Source of the DNA: Leucobacter zeae
GTDB lineage: Bacteria > Actinomycetota > Actinomycetes > Actinomycetales > Microbacteriaceae
DNA: 64,000 nucleotides
Direction of reading: 5' to 3'
NCBI RefSeq assembly: GCF_016758175.1
Contig: NZ_QYAB01000001.1
Coordinates: 1,199,162-1,263,161 of the forward strand
This document shows positions 15,232 through 22,664 of the stretch, in pieces; position 1 is the first letter of the stretch, and every line of letters starts with the position of its first letter. The notes beneath the pieces were generated by a model. The model did not search any database, had not been told where the DNA came from, and was given only the letters and a program-made list of their open reading frames with translations. The position numbers were made by a program, and so were the translations under genes.

Positions 15232-16305
15232 TCACGCCGCCCGCACCCGCGGGTCGATGACCCGGTACAGGATGTCGGCGAAGAAGTTCATGACGATGAC
15301 GATCGCCGAGAAGACGACGAAGGTCCCCTGGAGCACCGGGAAGTCCGGGCCCTGGATGGCCTTGTAGGTGAGGAACCCGAGCCCGGGCCAGGAGAACACG
15401 GTCTCGACGGTGACGGCGCCCCCGATCAGACCGGCCAGCTGCAGGAAGATCATGGTGACCGTGGGCAGCAGCGCGTTCGGCAGCGCATGCCTGCGGCGCA
15501 CCGCGTCGTCGGGGAGACCCTTGGCGCGCGCCGTCGTGAGGTAGTCCTGACCGAGCTCCTCGAGCAGCGAGGACCGCATGATGAGCACGTACTGCGCGTA
15601 CGAGGCGATCGAGAGCGCGAGTGCGGGGAGCACGAGGTGGCGCGCCACGTCGAGGACGTGCGCCCAGCCGGTGTACTCCGCGCCGACCGTCGTCATCCCG
15701 CTGCTCGGGAAGATCCCGGTGCCCGAGAACACGAGCAGGAGGAGCAGCCCGAACCAGAACGTGGGCATCGAATAGAAGAAGAGCGAGAGCCAGGTGGCCG
15801 AGCGGTCGAACCAGCCGCCCCGGTTCCAGGCCGCACGCTGTCCGACCCAGATGCCGAGCACCACAGTGAGCACCATCGAGACGCTCATGAGCAGCAGCGT
15901 CGGTCCCGCGTACAGCCCGATCAGCTCCGTGACCGGGCGCTGGAACACGAAGCTCTCGCCGAGGTCGCCGCGGAGCAGACCGGTCAGGTAGTTCCAGAAC
16001 TGCGACCAGATCGGTCGATCGACGCCGAACTTCTCCTCCAGGAACTCGATCTGATCCTGGGTGACGACCCGACCGCGCGTCATCAGCGCGGTCGGGTCGC
16101 CCGGGAGGATCCGGAACGCGAAGAACCCGAGCAGCACCACCATCACGAGGCTCACCGCCGAACCGCCCGCTTTCACCAGGAGGTACTTCCCGGTGCTCCC
16201 GCCGTGCCGGACATCGGCGGCTTCCTCTCCGGCCTGCCGGGCCGCGAGCGTCGCGCCCGAGTCCACGGAGGTGCGGGCGGCGTCGCCCGGATCCCTGCGT
16301 TCCAT
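15232..16305 (-). CDS. Oligopeptide ABC transporter permease (DppB type)
   Basis: 357 residues: a hydrophilic N-terminal tail of about 45 residues, then six membrane segments and a large external loop containing Leu-Pro-Gly-Asp-Pro-Thr, typical of OppB/DppB. The EAA loop reads Thr-Ala-Arg-Ala-Lys-Gly-Leu. I prefer ATG 16305, which has AGGTG 7 nt upstream. GTG 16314, directly abutting the substrate-binding protein's stop codon, is the alternative and adds three residues. It pairs with the DppC-type protein. Confidence 0.9.
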   Translation of the reverse strand: MERRDPGDAARTSVDSGATLAARQAGEEAADVRHGGSTGKYLLVKAGGSAVSLVMVVLLGFFAFRILPGDPTALMTRGRVVTQDQIEFLEEKFGVDRPIWSQFWNYLTGLLRGDLGESFVFQRPVTELIGLYAGPTLLLMSVSMVLTVVLGIWVGQRAAWNRGGWFDRSATWLSLFFYSMPTFWFGLLLLLVFSGTGIFPSSGMTTVGAEYTGWAHVLDVARHLVLPALALSIASYAQYVLIMRSSLLEELGQDYLTTARAKGLPDDAVRRRHALPNALLPTVTMIFLQLAGLIGGAVTVETVFSWPGLGFLTYKAIQGPDFPVLQGTFVVFSAIVIVMNFFADILYRVIDPRVRAA

Positions 16306-16314
16306 TCGTGGCAC

Positions 16315-18093
16315 CTACTTCCGGTCGTCCGCGCTCTGCTTCCGGCGCATGGCGATGATGCCCGCACCGATCGCGGCGACCGCGAGCACTCCGCCTCCGA
16401 TGAGCCAGCCCGTCGCGCCGGATCCGCTCTCCGCACCGCCGTCGCCTGCGGTGTCCGTGATCGTCGCCTGCGCGATGGAGAACCGGTTGACGGGGGAGCC
16501 GTTGACGACGACCAGGTTGTCGAGGCGGTCGGAGCGGTACGCCCCGAGCGCGTCGTCGAAGTAGAGCATCGCGATGGCGCCGTACTCGTAGATCAGCTTC
16601 TGCGCCTCGGTGACGAGCACCTTGCGCCTGTCGGGGTCGGTCTCGGTGTGCTGCTCCGCGAAGATCTTGTCGAACTCGGGGGTGCACATGCCCACCTGCG
16701 ACGCGCCTCGCGTGGCGGGCTCCTCGGGGAGCGTGCTGCAGATGTTGATGGACAGCATGTAGTCGGGATCCTCGGAGATGCTCCATCCGTCGATGTACAT
16801 GTCGTAATCGCCCTTGGGGATGAGATTGCCGGACATCTCGTCCCAGTTGGTGCTCCTCAGCTCGAGCGGGATACCGATGTCGGCGAACCACGACTTCAGG
16901 AACTCGGCGGTCGCGGTATTGGCCGTGTCGCCGCCGTTGTACATCAGGCGCAGGGTGATCGGCTTGCCGGCCTTGTCGAGCCGGTTGCCGTCTGCGTCGG
17001 TCGTGTACCCGGCGGCCTCGAGCGACTGCTTCGCGGGCTCGATGCCCTGCGGGAGCGCTTCCTCCTCGAGTTCCGTGAAGAACCCGCCCGGGGTGCCGGG
17101 CGGCACCATCGCCGGACCCTGGCTGCCCATGCCGTTGAGCACGCGGTCGACGAGCTGCTCTCGATCGATGACCTGGCCGATCGCGCGCCGGAAGGCCTGG
17201 TCCTCGAGCACCTTGGCGTGCGTGCCGAAGCCCTCGCCCGACGTCGTCTTCCACCCCGGGTTCAGGGTCACGTTCCAGAAGTGCTGCGAGGTCTTCTGGT
17301 ACTGCTCGACATTCTCGACTCCCTTGAGCGAGTCGAACTGCGCGGAGCTGAGGCCCGAGAGCATGTCGATCTCGTTGTTGCGCAGCGCGAGCACCTCGGC
17401 GTCCTTGTTCTTGAACCCGCTGATGTGGAGCTTGTCGACGCCGGGCTTGCCGCCCCAGAAATGCTCGTTGGCGGTCATCGTGATCGAGACCCCCTGCTTG
17501 TACTCGCTGATCACGAACGGACCGCTGGCGACGACGTCGCTGTCGTTCGCGAACTCCGCGGGGTTGTCGATGCCGGCCCAGATGTGCTCGGGGACGATCG
17601 GGAGAATGCCGGGGTGCAGCGGCGTCGGAGCCTTGGTGATGATCTCGACCGTCTTCTCGTCGACGGCGACGGCCTTCTCGACGTTGGCGAGGCTGGCGCC
17701 GTTGGCCGCCTGCATCGCCTTGTCGCCGAGCACCGCATCGTAGGTCCACACCACGTCCTCGGAGGTGACCGGTTCGCCGTCGGACCAGGTCGCGTTGTCG
17801 CGGATGTGGTAGGTCCAGGTCGTGCCGTCGACCTCGAAGTCGTCTGCGAGGATTCCGCCGTAGTCGCCGGTCTCGTCGATGCCGGCGAGCGGGTCGTACT
17901 CGTACTCCAGTACGTCCTTGGCGTCTTCGAAGATCGCCGTGAACGGGTTGAGCGTGTCGACCTGGTCGAGGTCGGCGGCGAGCCGGATCGAGGTCTCGGC
18001 GCTCGGTTCTCCGGCTGCGTGCGCCGCGGTCAACGGTGCGACGACGAGTGCCGCTGCCGCCGTCAAGCCGCACAGCGCTGTGAGGTGCTTCAT
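16315..18093 (-). CDS. Peptide-binding protein (SBP family 5) with C-terminal membrane anchor
   Basis: 592 residues. A Sec signal peptide (about 1-28, ending Ala-His-Ala) is followed by an SBP_bac_5 domain. Family marks are Thr-Leu-Asn-Pro-Phe, Trp-Thr-Tyr-His-Ile-Arg, Ser-Asp-Gly-Glu-Pro-Val-Thr-Ser-Glu-Asp-Val and Gly-Pro-Phe-Val-Ile. There is no lipobox Cys. Instead, a Gly/Ser-rich spacer leads to one hydrophobic helix (about 558-580) and a basic tail, so the receptor is held by a C-terminal membrane helix. GAGGAG precedes the ATG. It is the first gene of the importer operon and sets its peptide specificity. Confidence 0.9.
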   Translation of the reverse strand: MKHLTALCGLTAAAALVVAPLTAAHAAGEPSAETSIRLAADLDQVDTLNPFTAIFEDAKDVLEYEYDPLAGIDETGDYGGILADDFEVDGTTWTYHIRDNATWSDGEPVTSEDVVWTYDAVLGDKAMQAANGASLANVEKAVAVDEKTVEIITKAPTPLHPGILPIVPEHIWAGIDNPAEFANDSDVVASGPFVISEYKQGVSITMTANEHFWGGKPGVDKLHISGFKNKDAEVLALRNNEIDMLSGLSSAQFDSLKGVENVEQYQKTSQHFWNVTLNPGWKTTSGEGFGTHAKVLEDQAFRRAIGQVIDREQLVDRVLNGMGSQGPAMVPPGTPGGFFTELEEEALPQGIEPAKQSLEAAGYTTDADGNRLDKAGKPITLRLMYNGGDTANTATAEFLKSWFADIGIPLELRSTNWDEMSGNLIPKGDYDMYIDGWSISEDPDYMLSINICSTLPEEPATRGASQVGMCTPEFDKIFAEQHTETDPDRRKVLVTEAQKLIYEYGAIAMLYFDDALGAYRSDRLDNLVVVNGSPVNRFSIAQATITDTAGDGGAESGSGATGWLIGGGVLAVAAIGAGIIAMRRKQSADDRK

Positions 18094-18254
18094 CGGTGTT
18101 CTCCTCGGTAGGGGTGGGGTCGTGCTCCCGGCGGCGAGCGCGCGAGCATCCGGCCGCCGATGGTGCGGGGTTCGGGCCTCCGACACCGCTGTCGACTGCG
18201 TGCACGCCCTGCGGCGATGCCCGCTCCATCGTGACCGTACCGCGGCTGGGAAAG

Positions 18255-18267
18255 ATACGAATCGTAT
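18255..18267. promoter_or_regulatory. Candidate operator in the importer 5' leader
   Basis: ATACG-AAT-CGTAT is a perfect 5-bp inverted repeat. A possible minus-strand -10 (TACTAT, 18294-18289) would start transcription near 18282, so this site would lie about 15-27 nt downstream of it, where a bound repressor could block transcription of the importer operon. It is one of two such sites in the 597-nt divergent region 18094-18690, which is otherwise non-coding. Confidence 0.5.
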
Positions 18268-18288
18268 TTTCCGACCTCGGTATTCAGC

Positions 18289-18294
18289 ATAGTA
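18289..18294 (-). promoter_or_regulatory. Possible -10 box of the importer operon
   Basis: TACTAT on the minus strand in an unusually AT-rich patch. No good -35 is visible 16-18 nt upstream. The leader to ATG 18093 would be about 190 nt. Confidence 0.35.
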
Positions 18295-18552
18295 GGGAGT
18301 GGTGGGGTGGTTTGCATAGACCTGTTCCAGTTTTCGTCACGACTTTCCCGTATTGCCGGGGAATGCCGGGCCGCGTCATTGTGATCTCCGTTCGCCGGGG
18401 GTTCCGATGGCGTCGAGGTCTGATGGGGCGATCATGAGGTTATGATTCGGATCATGCGGTCGCTTCGCCCGGATGGGCTGCGGACGAGGGTGATTCGTCC
18501 CTTTGGGGCGGCCGGCCTCCCGAATCTGGACGATCGACGCGTGTCCTGGGAT

Positions 18553-18567
18553 GATACGAAACGTATC
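18553..18567. promoter_or_regulatory. Candidate operator upstream of the SIS gene
   Basis: GATACG-AAA-CGTATC is a perfect 6-bp inverted repeat ending 6 nt before the -35 box of the SIS-gene promoter. It is the best of the three related palindromes in the peptide-degradation block. Confidence 0.55.
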
Positions 18568-18573
18568 GATGGC

Positions 18574-18602
18574 TTGTGGATCCAGCGATCCGCGGATACG
18601 CT
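18574..18602 (+). promoter_or_regulatory. Promoter of the SIS-dipeptidase-fusion-DadA operon
   Basis: TTGTGG (18574-18579), a 17-nt spacer and TACGCT (18597-18602). Transcription would start near 18609, giving a leader of about 80 nt to ATG 18691. This argues against the longer open frame from 18442 being translated. Confidence 0.5.
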
Positions 18603-18690
18603 TGCGGAACAACGTACATGCGCACAGGATCGGGGTCGTATCATGATCGGATCACGACACGACGGCCGAACGCGACCGACGGGGGACACC

Positions 18691-19353
18691 ATGCACCGGA
18701 GCAGCCATGAATTCGACGACTCGACGAGTGCGCCCCGGGACCGCTTCGGAGAGCGCGTGCGCAAGAACCTCTCGGCGGAGAGCATTCAGGCGAGCGTGAT
18801 CGAAAGCGAATCCCGGTTGCTCGCGCGCACCTTCGATGAGCTCGTCGCGAGCGGCGATGTGCCCCGCGCCGCGTCGTTGATCCTCGGCGGTCGTCGGCGC
18901 TACATCGCGGGGGAGGGGAAGGCGTCGGCGTACGCGCACCTGCTCGGCACCGATCTCTCCTCGACGCTCTCGAACGTGTTCCTCATCGACGGTCGCGCGC
19001 TGACCCCGCTCACCGTGCTCACCGATGTGCGCAACACCGACGTGCTCGTGGTCTTCTCGCTGCGGAAGTATCGGGAGGAGACGATCCGGCTGGCGCATCT
19101 GTTCGTGGAGGCAGGCGGCCAGCTGGTCGTCGTCACCGACAGCGACGACGCTCCGCTCACGGGCATCGCGACCGTCGCGATCAGGGTGCGAACGGCCTCG
19201 GCCTCGTACGCGGACTCGACGATCGCCGTCGCGGCGGTGTGCCACCTGCTCAGCACTCTGACCGCAGCGAGCGCGAAGGGCGCGAAGCGACGGCTCGCCA
19301 TGCGGGACCACTACGCGCTCGAGCTCGGTCTCTATCCCAGGCAGAAGGCCTAG
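18691..19353 (+). CDS. RpiR/MurR-like SIS-domain protein lacking the HTH domain
   Basis: 220 residues. From about residue 20 it follows the linker and SIS domain of RpiR-type regulators: Val-Arg-Lys-Asn-Leu, a helical linker, Tyr-Ile-Ala-Gly-Glu-Gly-Lys-Ala-Ser at the sugar-phosphate site, and Leu-Val-Val-Phe-Ser-Leu-Arg, where RpiR proteins have a Ser-x-Ser/Thr motif. Full-length RpiR proteins have about 280 residues with a 75-residue N-terminal HTH. Here the first 20 residues are polar and the upstream frame has no HTH pattern. It may sense an amino-sugar phosphate or be a partner of a regulator encoded elsewhere. ATG 18691 is chosen for GGGGGA just upstream. It leads the operon. Confidence 0.7.
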   Translation: MHRSSHEFDDSTSAPRDRFGERVRKNLSAESIQASVIESESRLLARTFDELVASGDVPRAASLILGGRRRYIAGEGKASAYAHLLGTDLSSTLSNVFLIDGRALTPLTVLTDVRNTDVLVVFSLRKYREETIRLAHLFVEAGGQLVVVTDSDDAPLTGIATVAIRVRTASASYADSTIAVAAVCHLLSTLTAASAKGAKRRLAMRDHYALELGLYPRQKA

Positions 19354-19356
19354 GCC

Positions 19357-20487
19357 GTGGTCGTGAACCCGAGCGCGGGCAATCGCGCATCCGTGGACCC
19401 GGCTCGGCCGCGCCACGCGGTGATCGACGGGCACAACGACCTGGCCTGGGCGTGCCGCGCGGGCCGAGGCTACTCGGTGCACGGTCTCGACACCGGGGCG
19501 CCCGAGCTGCACACCGACCTGCCGAGGCTGGCCTCAGGAGGCGTCGTCGGCCAGTTCTGGTCGGTGTGGGTGGATCCCGCGCTCGAGGGCGCGGATCAGG
19601 TCGTGGCGACGCTCGAGCAGATCGACTTCGTGCAGCGGCTCGCCGAGGCCCATCCGCGCCGGATGGGCCTCGTGCGCACGGCTGCCGAGGCCAGAGCCGT
19701 CGCGGCGGACGGACGCATCGCATCGTTCATCGGTGTGGAGGGCGGCGCGCAGTTCGCCGGTTCTCTCGGCACCCTGAGACAGTTCGCGAGGCTCGGGGCG
19801 AGATACGTCACGCTCGCGTGGTCCCGCACGACCGACTGGGCCGATTCGTCCACCGACGCGGCGCGGCACGGAGGACTCGCCGACTTCGGATTCGCGGTCG
19901 TGCGCGAGCTCAATCGGATCGGCGTGCTCGTCGATCTCGCGCACGTGTCGCCCGCGACGATGCGGGACGCCCTCGCCGAGAGCGCGCGCCCGGTGATGGT
20001 CAGCCACTCGGGCGCGTGGGAGCGCTGCCGTCATCCGCGGAACGTGCCGGACGACGTGCTCCGGACCATCGGCGAGCGGGACGGGGTCGTCATGGCGGCC
20101 TTCGTCCCCTCCTTCCTCTCGGAGGAACGTCGCGCTTGGGAGCAGGCGGGGGGAGCCGGCGAGCCGCCGCCGGTCGGGGTCGGGCACGTCGCGGATCACA
20201 TCGACCACATCCGGGAGACGGCCGGCGTCCACGCGGTCGGCATCGGGGCGGACTACGACGGGACCGACGCGATGCCGGCCGGACTCGAGGACGTCTCCCG
20301 GTACCCCGCCCTCTTCGCCGAGCTCGAGAGCCGGGGCTGGTCGGAGCGCGAACTGAGACTCCTCGGCACGGAGAACGTGCTCCGAGTCGTCGAGGCGTCG
20401 GACGCCGATCACACCGCGTTCCTGCGGGGCGAGGCCGGGGAGCCCGAGTGCGTCGCGGTCCCGGCCGCTGGGGGAGTGCGGCCGTGA
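19357..20487 (+). CDS. M19 membrane-dipeptidase homologue
   Basis: 376 residues of the renal dipeptidase (M19) family, zinc enzymes that hydrolyse dipeptides including those with a C-terminal D-amino acid, and D-Ala-D-Ala in some bacteria. All expected metal ligands are visible: His26-x-Asp28 in Asp-Gly-His-Asn-Asp, Glu128 in Gly-Val-Glu-Gly-Gly, His196, His217 in Val-Ser-His-Ser-Gly, and Asp299 in Gly-Ala-Asp-Tyr-Asp. There is no signal peptide. GTG 19357 starts 3 nt after the SIS-gene stop; GTG 19363 is possible. Its stop overlaps the next GTG (GTGA). In context it probably finishes dipeptides supplied by the importer and carboxypeptidases. Confidence 0.93.
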   Translation: MVVNPSAGNRASVDPARPRHAVIDGHNDLAWACRAGRGYSVHGLDTGAPELHTDLPRLASGGVVGQFWSVWVDPALEGADQVVATLEQIDFVQRLAEAHPRRMGLVRTAAEARAVAADGRIASFIGVEGGAQFAGSLGTLRQFARLGARYVTLAWSRTTDWADSSTDAARHGGLADFGFAVVRELNRIGVLVDLAHVSPATMRDALAESARPVMVSHSGAWERCRHPRNVPDDVLRTIGERDGVVMAAFVPSFLSEERRAWEQAGGAGEPPPVGVGHVADHIDHIRETAGVHAVGIGADYDGTDAMPAGLEDVSRYPALFAELESRGWSERELRLLGTENVLRVVEASDADHTAFLRGEAGEPECVAVPAAGGVRP

Positions 20488-22664
20488 CCGGGGGAGCGCG
20501 TCCCCGTGTCCTCCTCGTCCGCAATTCCCGGGAGTCGGGGCCCAGACGGCTCTCGACGTGGCTCGAGGAGTTCGGGATCGAGCCGGTCGAGCGCTGCGGG
20601 GAGGACGGCCTCCCCGAGACTCCGGACGGATTCGACGGCGTCGTCCTGCTCGGCGGAGGCCTCATGCCGGACGACTTCGAGCGGGCCCCGTGGCTGCGCA
20701 CCGAGCGGCGTCTGGCGGAGGCGGTGATCCTGCGTGATCTCCCGACTCTCGGGATCTGCCTCGGAGCGCAGCTGATCGCCGAGGTCGCGGGCGGCGAGGT
20801 GCGCGCCGCGTTCGGCCCGAAGGAGCGCGGCAGCACGCGGATCCGCACGACCGCCGCCGGTCGCGCGGATCCGGTGCTCGCTTCGTTGGGCGCATCGGCG
20901 CCGATGATCGAGAACCACGAGGACATGATCACCCGTCTCCCCCCGGGCGCCGTGCTGCTCGCCTCGAGCGAGGCCGTCGCCCACCAGGCGTTCCGCGTCG
21001 GCGAGCACGTGCGGGGGGTGCAGTTCCACCCCGAGGCCGGCGCGGAGCACCTGGTCGGCTGGGACGACGCCGCGCTCCGCGAGGAGGGGCTCGATCTCGC
21101 GGCGCTCGTCGGAGCGGCGGTCGCCGATGATCACGAGAACACGAGCGCCGCGCGCGATCTCGCGGCGGCGTTCGCACGCGAGGTGCGTGAACGGGCCGCG
21201 GCGAATCGGTCCGGGCGGGTCGCGCTCGCCGAGGCGGCACTCGAGGCGGCGTTCGAGGCGCATCCCGTGCACCGGGCGCCCGCCGCGCTCGCCGCGGTCT
21301 TCGATGCGGACGGAGTCCTGGCGTGGCGGGCTGCGGGGGTACCGGGCCGCGGTGCGACCGCGACGCGGCGCGACACCGTCTTCCGCGTGGCGTCCATGAC
21401 GAAGAGCTTCCTCGCGGCGGCGGCGCTGGCGCTGCGGGACGACGGCCTGCTCGACCTCGATGCGCCGATCGGAGCGTACGTCCCCGGGATCCGGTTCTTC
21501 TACGACGGCGTGGAGCAGTCGGTGACGATCCGCCAGCTGCTCGCCAACCGCTCGGGGCTGCCGGAGGACAACGCGTGGGGGGACCGGAGGCTCGGCGACT
21601 CGCGCGACGAGATCGCTGCGGCGGCGCGGTCCGGTCTGCGGCTCTCCGCGGAGCCCGGCGACCGGTACCAGTACTCGAACCTCGGCATGTCCTTCGTCGG
21701 ACGCGCGATCGAGCGCGTCACCGGACGCGACGTCGCGACGGTGATCTCCGAGCGGTTCATCGACCCGCTGGGGCTCTCGCGCACGAGCTGGGAACCTGCG
21801 GGGGCCGCGACAGCCGAGGGCTACCGCACCTTCGACGAGGGGGCGAGCTTCGTGCCGGAGCCGTACGCGGGCCACGGTGCGCTCGCGTGCATCGGCGGGC
21901 TCTTCAGCAGCGTGGACGACATCGCGCGCTGGGCGCGATTCCTGGCCTCCGCCTTCGGCGAGGATCCGGTGATGCCCGAGGCGCTCGCGCCGGCCAGTCG
22001 GCGCGAGATGCAGCGGCCGCACACGCCCGTCCCGATCCCCGAGGAGGACCCCCAGCGGGACCTCGCCGGCCTCGCCTACGGCATGGGGCTCTTCGTGGAA
22101 CAGGACCGGAGGTACGGGAGAGTGGTGCAGCACTCCGGGGGCCTGCCGGGATTCTCGTCGCACATGCGCTGGCACGTCGCGTCCGGGCTCGGCTCGGTCG
22201 CGTTCGGCAACTCCGACGCCTTCGAGGCCGGCCGGCTCGCGACCCGTGCGCTCGAAGAGGTGCTGCGCCTCGCGCACGCGACACCGGCGTCGGGACCGGT
22301 GTGGCCCGCCGCGGCCGACGCCGCGGTGCGCATCGATCGCGGGATCCGCGCGGGCGAACCGTTCTCCTCCTTCGCCGGCCTGTTCGCCGAGAACGTGCTG
22401 ATGGACGTTCCCGCGTCGGTCCGCGAACGGGAGCTGGCGGCCGCGCTCGACCGCGTCGGGGGCATCGCGGAGCCGCAGCCGCTGTTCGCGGCGCGCACGG
22501 CGGTCTCCGACGATCCCTCGGAGCTGTCCTGGCGCATCGCGTGCGAACGCGGTGCGCTCCGCTGCTCGATCCGGCTCATCGGCCTGCCGGAACCGCTTGT
22601 GCAGCGCCTCTCCGTCACCCCAGACCCCGAATCGATCCATGCGAAGGAGCACATCGAACCATGA
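20484..22664 (+). CDS. Class I glutamine amidotransferase fused to a class C beta-lactamase-like serine hydrolase
   Basis: 726 residues with two enzyme domains in one frame. Residues about 8-215 form a class I glutamine amidotransferase with nucleophile Cys92 in Gly-Ile-Cys-Leu-Gly and His182-Pro-Glu184, so the triad is complete. Residues about 255-610 form a class C beta-lactamase/DD-peptidase domain with Ser304-Met-Thr-Lys307, Tyr397-Ser-Asn399 and His550-Ser-Gly-Gly. About 110 further residues may be a C-terminal barrel. No signal peptide. GTG 20484 overlaps the dipeptidase stop (GTGA), and the stop overlaps the dehydrogenase ATG. The first domain could hydrolyse gamma-glutamyl or amide groups and the second D-amino-acid peptides. 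The pairing is visible; the chemistry is inference. Confidence 0.85.
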   Translation: MTGGARPRVLLVRNSRESGPRRLSTWLEEFGIEPVERCGEDGLPETPDGFDGVVLLGGGLMPDDFERAPWLRTERRLAEAVILRDLPTLGICLGAQLIAEVAGGEVRAAFGPKERGSTRIRTTAAGRADPVLASLGASAPMIENHEDMITRLPPGAVLLASSEAVAHQAFRVGEHVRGVQFHPEAGAEHLVGWDDAALREEGLDLAALVGAAVADDHENTSAARDLAAAFAREVRERAAANRSGRVALAEAALEAAFEAHPVHRAPAALAAVFDADGVLAWRAAGVPGRGATATRRDTVFRVASMTKSFLAAAALALRDDGLLDLDAPIGAYVPGIRFFYDGVEQSVTIRQLLANRSGLPEDNAWGDRRLGDSRDEIAAAARSGLRLSAEPGDRYQYSNLGMSFVGRAIERVTGRDVATVISERFIDPLGLSRTSWEPAGAATAEGYRTFDEGASFVPEPYAGHGALACIGGLFSSVDDIARWARFLASAFGEDPVMPEALAPASRREMQRPHTPVPIPEEDPQRDLAGLAYGMGLFVEQDRRYGRVVQHSGGLPGFSSHMRWHVASGLGSVAFGNSDAFEAGRLATRALEEVLRLAHATPASGPVWPAAADAAVRIDRGIRAGEPFSSFAGLFAENVLMDVPASVRERELAAALDRVGGIAEPQPLFAARTAVSDDPSELSWRIACERGALRCSIRLIGLPEPLVQRLSVTPDPESIHAKEHIEP

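Noticed and set aside
12618-18111. Long plus-strand open frames opposite the importer and PBP4-like genes (for example 12618-15260 and 15223-18111)
   Set aside because: They are His/Asp/Arg/Glu-rich antisense shadows typical of high-GC DNA, without ribosome-binding sites or recognisable domains.
14309-18229. A 1306-codon open frame on the minus strand spanning the whole importer operon
   Set aside because: Only its last 303 codons (the DppC-type permease) are real. The rest is an Arg/Gly/Ala-rich shadow of dppA and dppB, which have signal peptide, membrane segments and ribosome-binding sites.
18442-18690. Upstream extension of the SIS-domain protein that could supply the missing HTH
   Set aside because: The extra 83 residues show no HTH pattern and run through the palindrome and a good promoter (18574-18602), so this part is probably untranscribed.
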